Source: an uncultured Leptospiraceae bacterium
GTDB lineage: Bacteria; Spirochaetota; Leptospiria; Leptospirales; Leptospiraceae
Direction of reading: 5' to 3'
Assembly (NCBI GenBank): GCA_937924465.1
Contig: CALDSP010000173.1
Location: forward strand, 1 to 5,438
Length of the DNA: 5,438 nucleotides
The notes beneath the pieces are model-generated. The model was not told the origin of the DNA, ran no database searches, and was given only the letters and a program-made list of their open reading frames with translations. Position numbers and translations under genes: made by a program. Below, in pieces: positions 1 through 5,308 of the stretch. The first letter of the stretch is position 1. Every line of letters begins with the position of its first letter.

Positions 1-1
1 C

Positions 2-349
2 TTTACAAAATATGATTGGCTAGAGGAAACAAGATCAATCTATGACTCAAAAATACATAAGCGTCATGAAATAAAGTTTTATTCTAAACCTAGTCTTCAA
101 GATGCAGATGTTATCCCTGTTTATAATTCTTTAGAGCTAACACCTTTTCCTACCCTTTATGGAGCAACTAACGCGGATGATCATTTTGCAGAAAGTTTTC
201 TTTCTTATATCCACATTTATATAAAGAAAAAACCTTGGTTATTGAAAGTTCTGAAAAACAGTAATGTAATTTACGAAATTGAAAATGGAATTACTAAATC
301 AAGGTGTAAACGAGAGAGAGAATTTTTTCAAAAATTACTTGAGAACTAG
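2..349 (+). CDS. C-terminal fragment of an unidentified protein, possibly zinc-metallopeptidase-like
   Basis: An open frame runs without interruption from the window edge (first full codon at base 2) to a TAG at 347-349, giving the last 115 residues of a protein whose start lies outside. It has no membrane segment or repeat. Residues 50-69 read PTLYGATNADDHFAESFLSY. This resembles the 'TNxxEDFAESF' segment that carries the third, glutamate zinc ligand in some gluzincin-type peptidases (here E64), but the HExxH helix that would prove it is not in the window. The tail (residues 75-115) is lysine-rich and basic. The gene is convergent with the LytTR gene: the two TAG stops share one CTAG (346-349), a 4-bp overlap. 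The reading frame is well supported; the peptidase idea is inference from one motif. Confidence 0.7.
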   Translation, partial: FTKYDWLEETRSIYDSKIHKRHEIKFYSKPSLQDADVIPVYNSLELTPFPTLYGATNADDHFAESFLSYIHIYIKKKPWLLKVLKNSNVIYEIENGITKSRCKREREFFQKLLEN

Positions 350-1035
350 TTAGAGTTATGTAAAACAATTCTCAAAAATTGATAATATTTTCGACCAACT
401 GGAATTTCTTTTCCATTTTTCAACTTAAGAATATAACGACTTCCAGAAGCACTCGTTAATTTAGCAATTGCAGACTCACGAACCAAAAAAGTTTTATGAA
501 CTTTCAAAAAATCAAAAGGCAATTCTTCTAAAATTTTCTTCATGGAATGAGGAACATAAACCTTTTTGTTTGCTTCTTTTAAATAGACATAACAACCTTT
601 ATCCTCTGCTTCAACATATTGAATTTTACTCACTGGAATACTTACTTCTTCTCCTTTCACTTGAAATACAAAATTAGAAACATGCATATTTTTCTTTAGT
701 AATCTATTTATACTTAAACCTAAAATTTCTTTATCTACTGGAAAAGTAAAAAAAGCAAATGCACCTGCTTTTAAAATATCATCAGCTTTACGAAAAGATT
801 CACCAAACACTATAAATGGAACATTTAACTTAGGTAATCGGAACCCATCGTTCGTAAACAACACATCATACGTAAAAAGAAGTAAATCGGGCTTGAACTT
901 AGATAAATTCGCTAAAACTTTTTCTAAAACTTTTTCTACCTGAATTTCTTTGAGTTGAGAATTGAGAATTTCACTCACAAATTCTTTAATTTGCTTTGCA
1001 ATTTCAGTATCTCTTGAAGCAACTAAAACCTTCAT
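346..1035 (-). CDS. LytTR-family DNA-binding regulator with degenerate receiver domain
   Basis: The 229-residue product has the two-domain layout of LytR/AgrA-type response regulators. Residues 1-115 resemble a CheY-like receiver: a leading beta strand, PDLLLF at 49-54, and LKAGAFAFFTFP at 88-99, which matches the usual 'aGAxxfl.KP' segment. By eye the phosphorylation residues are all replaced: the acidic pair aligns with S7-R8, the acceptor Asp with T55 (D57 is nearby), the Thr/Ser with G78 and the Lys before Pro with F98. Residues 120-226 are a good LytTR domain, with IPVSKIQYVEAEDKGCYVYL, FLKVHKTFLV and the terminal IPVGRKYY. It should bind DNA as a dimer in the cytoplasm, probably under phosphorylation-independent control (inference). 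An AAAGG 8 bases upstream supports the ATG. It follows the acyltransferase gene on the same strand after 127 bp. LytTR assignment is firm; the target genes are unknown. Confidence 0.93.
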   Translation of the reverse strand: MKVLVASRDTEIAKQIKEFVSEILNSQLKEIQVEKVLEKVLANLSKFKPDLLLFTYDVLFTNDGFRLPKLNVPFIVFGESFRKADDILKAGAFAFFTFPVDKEILGLSINRLLKKNMHVSNFVFQVKGEEVSIPVSKIQYVEAEDKGCYVYLKEANKKVYVPHSMKKILEELPFDFLKVHKTFLVRESAIAKLTSASGSRYILKLKNGKEIPVGRKYYQFLRIVLHNSN

Positions 1036-1043
1036 AACTTGAA

Positions 1044-1048
1044 CCTTT
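1044..1048 (-). promoter_or_regulatory. Ribosome binding site of the LytTR gene
   Basis: On the minus strand AAAGG lies 8 bases before the ATG at 1035-1033. It supports that start over any internal one. Confidence 0.6.
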
Positions 1049-1067
1049 ATAGAAATATTCCTTTTTT

Positions 1068-1096
1068 AATATCGATGAATTTAAAAGAAATGTAAA
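1068..1096 (-). promoter_or_regulatory. Candidate promoter of the LytTR gene
   Basis: Read on the minus strand, TTTACA (1096-1091, five of six to TTGACA) is followed after 17 bases by GATATT (1073-1068, four of six to TATAAT). Transcription would begin near 1061, giving a leader of about 25 bases that includes the AAAGG site. The region is so AT-rich that chance matches are common, and a perfect TATAAT a little further upstream (1109-1104) is a rival. Confidence 0.3.
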
Positions 1097-1103
1097 ATTT
1101 ATT

Positions 1104-1138
1104 ATTATATTTTTTTGAAAATTTATAAATTCTTCAAA
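1104..1138 (-). promoter_or_regulatory. Imperfect palindrome next to a TATAAT box upstream of the LytTR gene
   Basis: TTTGAA (1114-1119) and TTCAAA (1133-1138) flank a perfect 12-base palindrome AATTTATAAATT (1120-1131), with only C1132 unpaired. In the minus-strand direction a consensus TATAAT (1109-1104) follows 4 bases later, so the palindrome covers the -35 region of that box, where no good -35 hexamer is visible. This is the position of an operator or activator site. The hairpin is AT-only in its core and is not followed by a T-run on the minus strand, so it does not look like a terminator of the upstream acyltransferase gene. Confidence 0.3.
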
Positions 1139-1162
1139 CCTCTTTTCTATAATTCTAAAAAC

Positions 1163-2620
1163 TCAAAATACAAAATAGATAAAGGGTTTAGAATCTCTAG
1201 TAAACAAAATGATAAAATGAAGAAAAACAACAAATAAGAATACAATCAAAACCTTGGGAATTTTTTGAACATAAGTTTCTAATTCAAAGCCCTTTAAATA
1301 AGCAAAATGAGAAACAATTACAAGCAAAAATAAACTAAAAAATTCATTCTCTAACGCTTTTGGATAATCCATTCCTTTGCTATAAATAAAAATTTTTTTC
1401 AAAACTAAAATTGTTGTTTTTAAATCAGGAGCACGAAAGGGAATCCATAGTAAAGTTACACCGCCAAACACAAAAAGCCACCTAGAAAAAATTCCTAAAA
1501 ATTGAGATTTTTTGAATTTTACCCCTGTAGATACCACAGGGTCAAACGAAAAAATTCCAAAAAGAGATTTTTCAATCACAAGCAAGGCTCCATGAAAGCT
1601 TCCCCATAAAAGAAAGTTCCAATTTGCACCATGCCAGAGCCCTCCTAAAAGCATAGTCAATAATAAATTGATATAATTTCTAAATTTACCTTTACGATTT
1701 CCTCCTAAACTTATGTACAAATAATTTTTTAACCAATTGGATAACGTTATGTGCCAACGTCTCCAGAACTCTGTAAAGGACAAAGAAAGATAAGGAGCAT
1801 GAAAATTCTCTGGAAGTGCAATTCCAAATAAAAATGCCGAACCACGGGCAATGTCAGTGTAACCACTGAAATCGCAATAGATCTGAACTGAATAGGAAAG
1901 AAGAGCTATTATAGTCGATGCCCAAGAATAGGCACTTGGATTTTCATAAAAAATATCCACAAGGAAAGCTAGCCTATCAGCAATAAGAACTTTTTTAAAA
2001 AGCCCAAAGGCTATAAGCCCTAATCCTTTAATAAAATTCTCCTCGCTAATGAAAAAATTTTCCAATTGAGGAAGTAAAACTCTAGCAGGAACAATAGGAC
2101 CAGCCACTAATTGAGGAAAAAAAGAAACATACAAAAAATACTTTACTATGTCTGTTTCTGGAAAAATTTCCCCTCTAAAAACGTCCAAAGTATAACTCAA
2201 AGATTGAAAAGTGTAAAAGGAAATTCCTACAGGAAGGAGGAGGTTCAAAGTTGGAAGCCATTCTGCTTTTAGATTAAATATATTCAGAGAATAGCTTAAA
2301 TTTTTTACAAAAAATGCATAATATTTAAAAGAAAACAAGACGCCCAGATTTATAATCAAAGAAAAAATTAAAAATAATCTTTTTTTGGAAATACTACTTG
2401 TTCGAAAGATTATTCTTGATACAAAAAAATCCGTGAGACTTGTAATAATGATTAAAAGTAAGCTAAAATAATCCCAGGAAGCATAAAAAAGATAACTAGC
2501 AATAAGGAAATAAAATCTAAAAAACTTACTTCTATTTACCGGAAAAAGAAAACAAATTCCTAAAAAAAAGAATAAAATAAAAATTAGAAACAATCCATAT
2601 AGAGGAGTTGTAAAACTCAT
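1163..2620 (-). CDS. MBOAT family membrane-bound O-acyltransferase (AlgI-like)
   Basis: The 485-residue polytopic membrane protein is of usual length for AlgI/DltB-type acyltransferases, which move an acyl group (often acetyl) onto a polysaccharide or other envelope acceptor at the cytoplasmic membrane. Many hydrophobic segments run the whole length. Family landmarks, numbered from the ATG, are FPQLVAGPI (168-176), YCDFSGYTDIARG (248-260), PENFHAPYLSLSFTEFWRRW (270-289) with the conserved H290, GGNRKG (306-311), GGLWHGANWNFLLWG (326-340) with the presumed catalytic H330, and the FIYFVF end typical of the family. I chose ATG 2620-2618, 6 bp after the TGA of the zinc-ribbon gene. A TTG at 2626 is in frame and adjoins that stop, but neither start has a Shine-Dalgarno site, so translational coupling is likely. 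The usual SGNH-like partner (AlgJ/AlgX type) is not next to it. Family firm; acceptor unknown. Confidence 0.95.
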   Translation of the reverse strand: MSFTTPLYGLFLIFILFFFLGICFLFPVNRSKFFRFYFLIASYLFYASWDYFSLLLIIITSLTDFFVSRIIFRTSSISKKRLFLIFSLIINLGVLFSFKYYAFFVKNLSYSLNIFNLKAEWLPTLNLLLPVGISFYTFQSLSYTLDVFRGEIFPETDIVKYFLYVSFFPQLVAGPIVPARVLLPQLENFFISEENFIKGLGLIAFGLFKKVLIADRLAFLVDIFYENPSAYSWASTIIALLSYSVQIYCDFSGYTDIARGSAFLFGIALPENFHAPYLSLSFTEFWRRWHITLSNWLKNYLYISLGGNRKGKFRNYINLLLTMLLGGLWHGANWNFLLWGSFHGALLVIEKSLFGIFSFDPVVSTGVKFKKSQFLGIFSRWLFVFGGVTLLWIPFRAPDLKTTILVLKKIFIYSKGMDYPKALENEFFSLFLLVIVSHFAYLKGFELETYVQKIPKVLIVFLFVVFLHFIILFTRDSKPFIYFVF

Positions 2621-2626
2621 GAACAA

Positions 2627-2845
2627 TCAAATTGAAAATTTACATTTCACCCCACAGCTTGGGCAAACACAAAGCACCTCTGCTTTAATTTTTCGTTTGC
2701 CATCGGAAGTTTCCACCTTTCCAACAGCAATAAATTCAAAATCTACCCCTACAGGAACATAATGCCCACTTCCATATTTTGCCGTGCCTTCAATTACATA
2801 ATTACAAGCATGACAACGAACTTTAATTCTAAGAGCCTCCGCCAT
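2627..2845 (-). CDS. Small zinc-ribbon protein with two CxxC knuckles
   Basis: The 72-residue cytoplasmic protein has no signal peptide or membrane segment. C11-H-A-C14 near the start and C61-P-S-C64 near the end form two CxxC pairs, the arrangement of a zinc ribbon. C59 and C68 flank the second pair. Between them lies a likely beta-rich stretch (residues 24-58) with alternating hydrophobic and charged residues. The ATG is backed by AGAGGG 5 bases upstream. The TGA is only 6 bp from the ATG of the acyltransferase gene, so the two are almost certainly one transcript and this gene is first in it. I do not recognise the family. Zinc binding is inferred from the cysteine pattern; an RNA-, DNA- or protein-binding role is possible but not shown. 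Confidence 0.85.
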   Translation of the reverse strand: MAEALRIKVRCHACNYVIEGTAKYGSGHYVPVGVDFEFIAVGKVETSDGKRKIKAEVLCVCPSCGVKCKFSI

Positions 2846-2850
2846 AAATT

Positions 2851-2856
2851 CCCTCT
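2851..2856 (-). promoter_or_regulatory. Ribosome binding site of the zinc-ribbon gene
   Basis: AGAGGG on the minus strand lies 5 bases before the ATG at 2845-2843. It is the strongest purine-rich site in this transcript and fixes the start. Confidence 0.6.
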
Positions 2857-2939
2857 TTCTATAAAAAATTCTTTGAAAACCACTCTATTTTCTTTCAGTT
2901 TTTCTGCAATAAAGTCATGCACATTCCATTTAGATACAC

Positions 2940-2970
2940 ATGACATTTTGTCATATTTTTCAAATGACAT
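2940..2970. repeat. Cluster of three ATGACA half-sites in the divergent intergenic region
   Basis: ATGACA (2940-2945), its inverse TGTCAT (2949-2954) and ATGACA again (2964-2969) lie within 31 bp. The first two form a perfect inverted repeat around TTT; the second and third form another around 9 bases; the first and third are direct repeats 24 bp apart. Looser GTCAT matches occur at 2914-2918 and 3021-3025. The third copy coincides with the -35 hexamer of a plus-strand promoter, and the cluster lies upstream of the minus-strand zinc-ribbon gene, so a regulator bound here could act in both directions. The regulator is unknown. Confidence 0.45.
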
Positions 2971-2992
2971 GGTTGTAAAATTGATTTATAAA
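2964..2992 (+). promoter_or_regulatory. Candidate plus-strand promoter
   Basis: ATGACA (2964-2969, five of six to TTGACA), a 17-base spacer and TATAAA (2987-2992, five of six to TATAAT) make the best two-part promoter in the window. Transcription would start close to 2998-2999. The nearest plus-strand features downstream are a 33-codon ORF starting at 2998 and an intrinsic terminator at 3114-3134. Confidence 0.5.
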
Positions 2993-2997
2993 TTCTC

Positions 2998-3099
2998 ATG
3001 GAATACGATGTTGCGATTTGGTCATACTCTCCTATTCGTTTATTTTTTTATAAAAATCTTACTTTAACACTTCCATTTTTATTTGTTGAAAAAAAATAA
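2998..3099 (+). CDS. Candidate 33-residue leaderless small ORF (or a small RNA in its place)
   Basis: ATG 2998-3000 opens a 33-codon frame ending in TAA at 3097-3099. It starts 6 bases after the TATAAA box, so its message would have virtually no leader, the same geometry as the exonuclease gene downstream. An intrinsic terminator begins 15 bases after the stop, so promoter, frame and terminator make a self-contained unit of about 135 bases. The peptide starts MEYDVAIWSYSPIRLFFYKN and ends LPFLFVEKK. It is hydrophobic and aromatic-rich, with a basic patch near the middle, and could be membrane-associated. I recognise no family. In DNA this AT-rich a 33-codon frame can arise by chance, so the transcript may instead be non-coding, or the leader of the exonuclease gene with an attenuator. 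Confidence 0.27.
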   Translation: MEYDVAIWSYSPIRLFFYKNLTLTLPFLFVEKK

Positions 3100-3134
3100 A
3101 TTTCTCATTTGCTGCCCGTAATTGGGCGTTTTTT
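2999..3134 (+). ncRNA. Candidate short transcript between promoter and intrinsic terminator
   Basis: The promoter at 2964-2992 and the terminator ending at 3134 define a transcript of roughly 136 bases in a region with no recognised gene. No known riboswitch or RNA family is visible to me; apart from the terminator hairpin I see no strong stem. It overlaps the 33-codon ORF, and the two are alternative readings of the same transcript. Confidence 0.28.
3114..3134 (+). terminator. Rho-independent terminator
   Basis: GCCC (3114-3117) pairs with GGGC (3124-3127) around GTAATT, extendable by a G-T pair inside the loop, and is followed by G and six T (3129-3134). It is the only GC-rich hairpin in this otherwise AT-rich gap and works only in the plus direction, since no T-run follows on the minus strand. 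No annotated plus-strand gene ends before it, so it must serve the short transcript starting near 2998 or attenuate read-through into the exonuclease gene. Confidence 0.65.
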
Positions 3135-3207
3135 GGGGTTTTCGGAAATATGAAATTTTTAATTCCATTTTCAAAAAAACTTAAGTTATTTTATCCACCT
3201 TGAATAG

Positions 3208-3213
3208 TATAAT
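3208..3213 (+). promoter_or_regulatory. Consensus -10 box giving a leaderless exonuclease message
   Basis: A perfect TATAAT ends 6 bases before the ATG at 3220. A normal start 6-8 bases after the box would put the first base of the RNA at or next to the A of the ATG. No Shine-Dalgarno site precedes the ATG, which agrees with leaderless translation. A matching -35 hexamer is not evident (GTTATT at the 17-base position). Confidence 0.45.
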
Positions 3214-3219
3214 CCAATT

Positions 3220-3864
3220 ATGAATGAATTACTTTTAAAGAATAAATTAGAAAATTTAGAATTTTCAGCGATTGATATTGAAACAACTGGACTTTCTCCA
3301 ATTTACAATGAAATTTTAGAAATTGGAGTGATTCGATTCAATAAGAATATCAAAATCTCCGAATTTCAGCAGCTGATTCGGCCTGTTAAACCAATCCCTG
3401 AAGAAACTATAAAAATCCATGGAATTCAAAATAAAACTGTCCAAAATTCTCCTCCTATTGAAGAAGTCCTGCCTGCTTTCCTTTCTTTTATACAGAATAG
3501 TATTTTAGTAATTCAAAATTCTAAGTTTGACCTTTCTTTTTTGATTCATTATACAACAATGATTCAAAGGAAATTTCCTGTTCTACCTGTCTTTTGCACC
3601 TTACAACTCACTCGAAAATACTATCCCAATTTACAACGCTATAAACTTTCTTATCTAAAAGAATATTTCAATATAAAAACTTATAAAATAAGGACTTCTC
3701 CAAACAATTGTGAGCATGAGGCTTTAAATGATGCCTTTGTTGCAATGAATATTTTTAGGAATTGTTTATATGAACAGAAATTATGGACAAGAAATTTCGA
3801 TGAGGTGATGAACAACGATAAAGAATTAAAACTTACGAGTGATTATAGTGAATATCTCTTTTAA
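3220..3864 (+). CDS. DEDDh-type 3'-5' exonuclease (DnaQ/epsilon-like)
   Basis: The 214-residue stand-alone exonuclease belongs to the DnaQ superfamily, which removes nucleotides from DNA or RNA 3' ends with two metal ions. All five catalytic positions are visible: D19 and E21 in motif I (FSAIDIETTGLSP, 15-27), D104 in motif II (NSKFDLSFL, 100-108), and H166 and D171 in motif III (HEALNDAF). The HGI at 67-69 is also typical of the epsilon-like group. The histidine usually preceding the motif II Asn (HN) is Q99 here. Nothing indicates a helicase, polymerase or GIY-YIG domain; the last 35 residues are unassigned. The ATG is the first possible start, with no SD but a TATAAT just upstream. It is transcribed alone and converges on the next gene 6 bp away. 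Whether it is the polymerase III proofreading subunit, or a repair or RNA-processing enzyme, cannot be told from the sequence. Confidence 0.93.
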   Translation: MNELLLKNKLENLEFSAIDIETTGLSPIYNEILEIGVIRFNKNIKISEFQQLIRPVKPIPEETIKIHGIQNKTVQNSPPIEEVLPAFLSFIQNSILVIQNSKFDLSFLIHYTTMIQRKFPVLPVFCTLQLTRKYYPNLQRYKLSYLKEYFNIKTYKIRTSPNNCEHEALNDAFVAMNIFRNCLYEQKLWTRNFDEVMNNDKELKLTSDYSEYLF

Positions 3865-3870
3865 TAATGG

Positions 3871-4179
3871 TTAGGAAGAGTCCTTTTTTGATTTTCGTGA
3901 TTTTTCCTCCTCTTCTGAAAAATATTTTTGAATTCCCATTTTTTCGTTTCTCTTTACCATGTAAATAAAATGCTTTACGTACTGAGTATAAGGATCGGGA
4001 ATCTCACGAGGATCAAACTCCAAAGGAGATTGCAACAAACTTTTAATATTAGCAAGATTTAAGTCATCTTTACTAGTTACCATAAGAGTATCTAACTTTT
4101 TGCAAATTTCGCGATCATTTACATCAATGCTAAGCTTTCGCATTGCTTCTAATAATTTCATGAATCCTGGTTTATTCAA
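3871..4179 (-). CDS. Unrecognised 102-residue charged protein, TTG start
   Basis: I do not recognise this family. The protein is soluble, probably mostly helical, and has no cysteine-pair motif, signal peptide or membrane span. Residues 60-80 (IPDPYTQYVKHFIYMVKRNE) look like a helix with aromatic residues. The end, from residue 88, is a highly charged SEEEEKSRKSKKDSS tail likely to be disordered. The TTG at 4179 is chosen because TAAGGA lies 7 bases upstream. The internal ATG at codon 7 has AGGA only 3 bases away, too close for a good site. The gene follows the 334-residue gene after 74 bp with no terminator between them, so they are probably co-transcribed. Its stop lies 6 bp from the convergent exonuclease stop. 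Confidence 0.75.
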   Translation of the reverse strand: MNKPGFMKLLEAMRKLSIDVNDREICKKLDTLMVTSKDDLNLANIKSLLQSPLEFDPREIPDPYTQYVKHFIYMVKRNEKMGIQKYFSEEEEKSRKSKKDSS

Positions 4180-4186
4180 GTTTTTA

Positions 4187-4192
4187 TCCTTA
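4187..4192 (-). promoter_or_regulatory. Ribosome binding site deciding a TTG start
   Basis: TAAGGA on the minus strand lies 7 bases before TTG 4179-4177 and 25 bases before the in-frame ATG at codon 7. It therefore favours the TTG. Confidence 0.6.
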
Positions 4193-4253
4193 TCTCATCT
4201 ACTCTTTTTATGATTTTCCACTTTTTCTATGTTTTATTAGTAAGCAAGAGTTT

Positions 4254-5258
4254 TTACATAAGCCTTCTTGCTCGGTATTTCCATTCCCAATACATAATTT
4301 CTTCTTCTATATTACTTGCATTTTCTTGATACTTTTCTAAAAGAGCATAGATCATATAAGCAACATCTTTCTGTAAACCTTTTTCTAGTTCTATTTCAAA
4401 GTCAGTTTCATCTTTTTTTACAATCATGGCAGCAAGACGAAATATTTCATCTAAGGTTTTTAATTTTTCTTTATTTACCTCCAACTCTTCTTTGTTATTG
4501 ATATTTTTAATCATGACTTCTAAAAAAGTTCGAATAAAAGTTATATCTTCGACTCCTAAATTAAAATCAAAAAGCAGTTGTTTTACTTTTTCTAACTCTA
4601 GATTTCGCAAATGAATTCTTGCTAAAAATACGGGATTATCAGAATTCATATTAATGTTAGCACTGTTTGTAGCGCGCATTGCAATGCCAACAGAATCATC
4701 AATAGGCTTGTTTTCTCCCTTTTCGTCTGGAAGCATAGCCGCTTTTGGATCTTGGGTAACTGCAATTTTCTTTTTTAGAATGAGGATATTTACGTTAGGA
4801 TAACGAATTTTTAAGGAAACAAGATCATTTCTTTGAAGGGTTTCATCAGCAACTATGTGATGAAATTCTACACCTTGTTCTGAAAGATTGTGAATCTCTT
4901 TTATATTATTGAAATGATAAATAATTACTGGAAGAATATCACTCTCACTCCCAGAGTTCAGAAATATAGTTTTTATATCTCTAGAACCTCCATGTTGGTA
5001 TGGAATAATTAACTTGGAAGATTTCACATTCACAAAAGAAAGTTCTCCCAACCGAAAATGAGATAAATTAAACTCCTCACCTAAAAAGACCACTCTTGGA
5101 ACCGGAACAATAATAGAGTTATTCTTGGCACCTTTTGGAACTTCCGGACCTCTTGGAGTAAAAACCACATATGTCATCTTGCTCAAACGGACTTTGACCA
5201 AAAATCCTGCGGGTGTTTTTCTTTCTTCATATTGGTGATCGCTTTCTTCAAAACTCAT
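4254..5258 (-). CDS. Unrecognised 334-residue protein, longer paralogue of the upstream gene
   Basis: I do not recognise this family. It has no signal peptide or membrane span, so it is probably cytoplasmic. Residues 15-90 look beta-rich (TPAGFLVKVRLSKMTYVVF onward). Residues 108-165 alternate strand and helix, ending in ADETL (137-141), LKIRYPNVNILIL (149-161) and KKK (162-164), which suggests a small alpha/beta domain. Residues 168-210 are polar and low in hydrophobics, probably a linker. Residues 211-334 are predominantly helical and charged, ending in the aromatic and basic IMYWEWKYRARRLM. Residues 124-165 align without gaps to the last 42 residues of the adjacent upstream gene (17 identities), so the two arose by duplication and this copy has an added C-terminal half. 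The ATG has no visible SD; the gap to the upstream stop is 50 bp. Confidence 0.85.
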   Translation of the reverse strand: MSFEESDHQYEERKTPAGFLVKVRLSKMTYVVFTPRGPEVPKGAKNNSIIVPVPRVVFLGEEFNLSHFRLGELSFVNVKSSKLIIPYQHGGSRDIKTIFLNSGSESDILPVIIYHFNNIKEIHNLSEQGVEFHHIVADETLQRNDLVSLKIRYPNVNILILKKKIAVTQDPKAAMLPDEKGENKPIDDSVGIAMRATNSANINMNSDNPVFLARIHLRNLELEKVKQLLFDFNLGVEDITFIRTFLEVMIKNINNKEELEVNKEKLKTLDEIFRLAAMIVKKDETDFEIELEKGLQKDVAYMIYALLEKYQENASNIEEEIMYWEWKYRARRLM

Positions 5259-5308
5259 ATGTAATATTTAAAATTTTTAATAAAAAGTTCTTGTCTACAT
5301 ATTTTAAA

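Noticed and set aside
468..677. 69-codon plus-strand frame
   Set aside because: It lies wholly inside the LytTR gene on the opposite strand, whose domain is well supported. The frame has no SD and no recognisable motif.
1114..1138. Palindrome as terminator of the acyltransferase gene
   Set aside because: In the minus-strand direction it is followed by a run of A, not T, and the stem is almost entirely A-T pairs. A regulatory site is the better reading.
2618..2626. TTG at 2626 as start of the acyltransferase
   Set aside because: It adds only two residues, adjoins the upstream TGA and has no SD. The ATG at 2620-2618 gives the same protein and is the more usual start codon, though coupling leaves some doubt.
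2857..2907. Promoter of the zinc-ribbon gene (TTGCAG with TAGAGT, or TATAGA near the ATG)
   Set aside because: Each has only three or four consensus bases in one or both hexamers, and no candidate stands out in this AT-rich stretch.
2762..3067. 101-codon plus-strand frame
   Set aside because: It overlaps the zinc-ribbon gene antisense and runs through the operator-like repeats and the plus-strand promoter. Its composition looks like translated AT-rich non-coding DNA.
4196..4252. ACTCTT ... AAGAGT inverted pair between the 334-residue gene and the 102-residue gene as a terminator
   Set aside because: The loop would be far too long, the stem is weak and no T-run follows on the minus strand.
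4316..4614. Two plus-strand frames of about 60 codons (4316-4501 and 4426-4614)
   Set aside because: Both are antisense to the 334-residue gene, overlap each other and lack any start signal; they are shadow frames.
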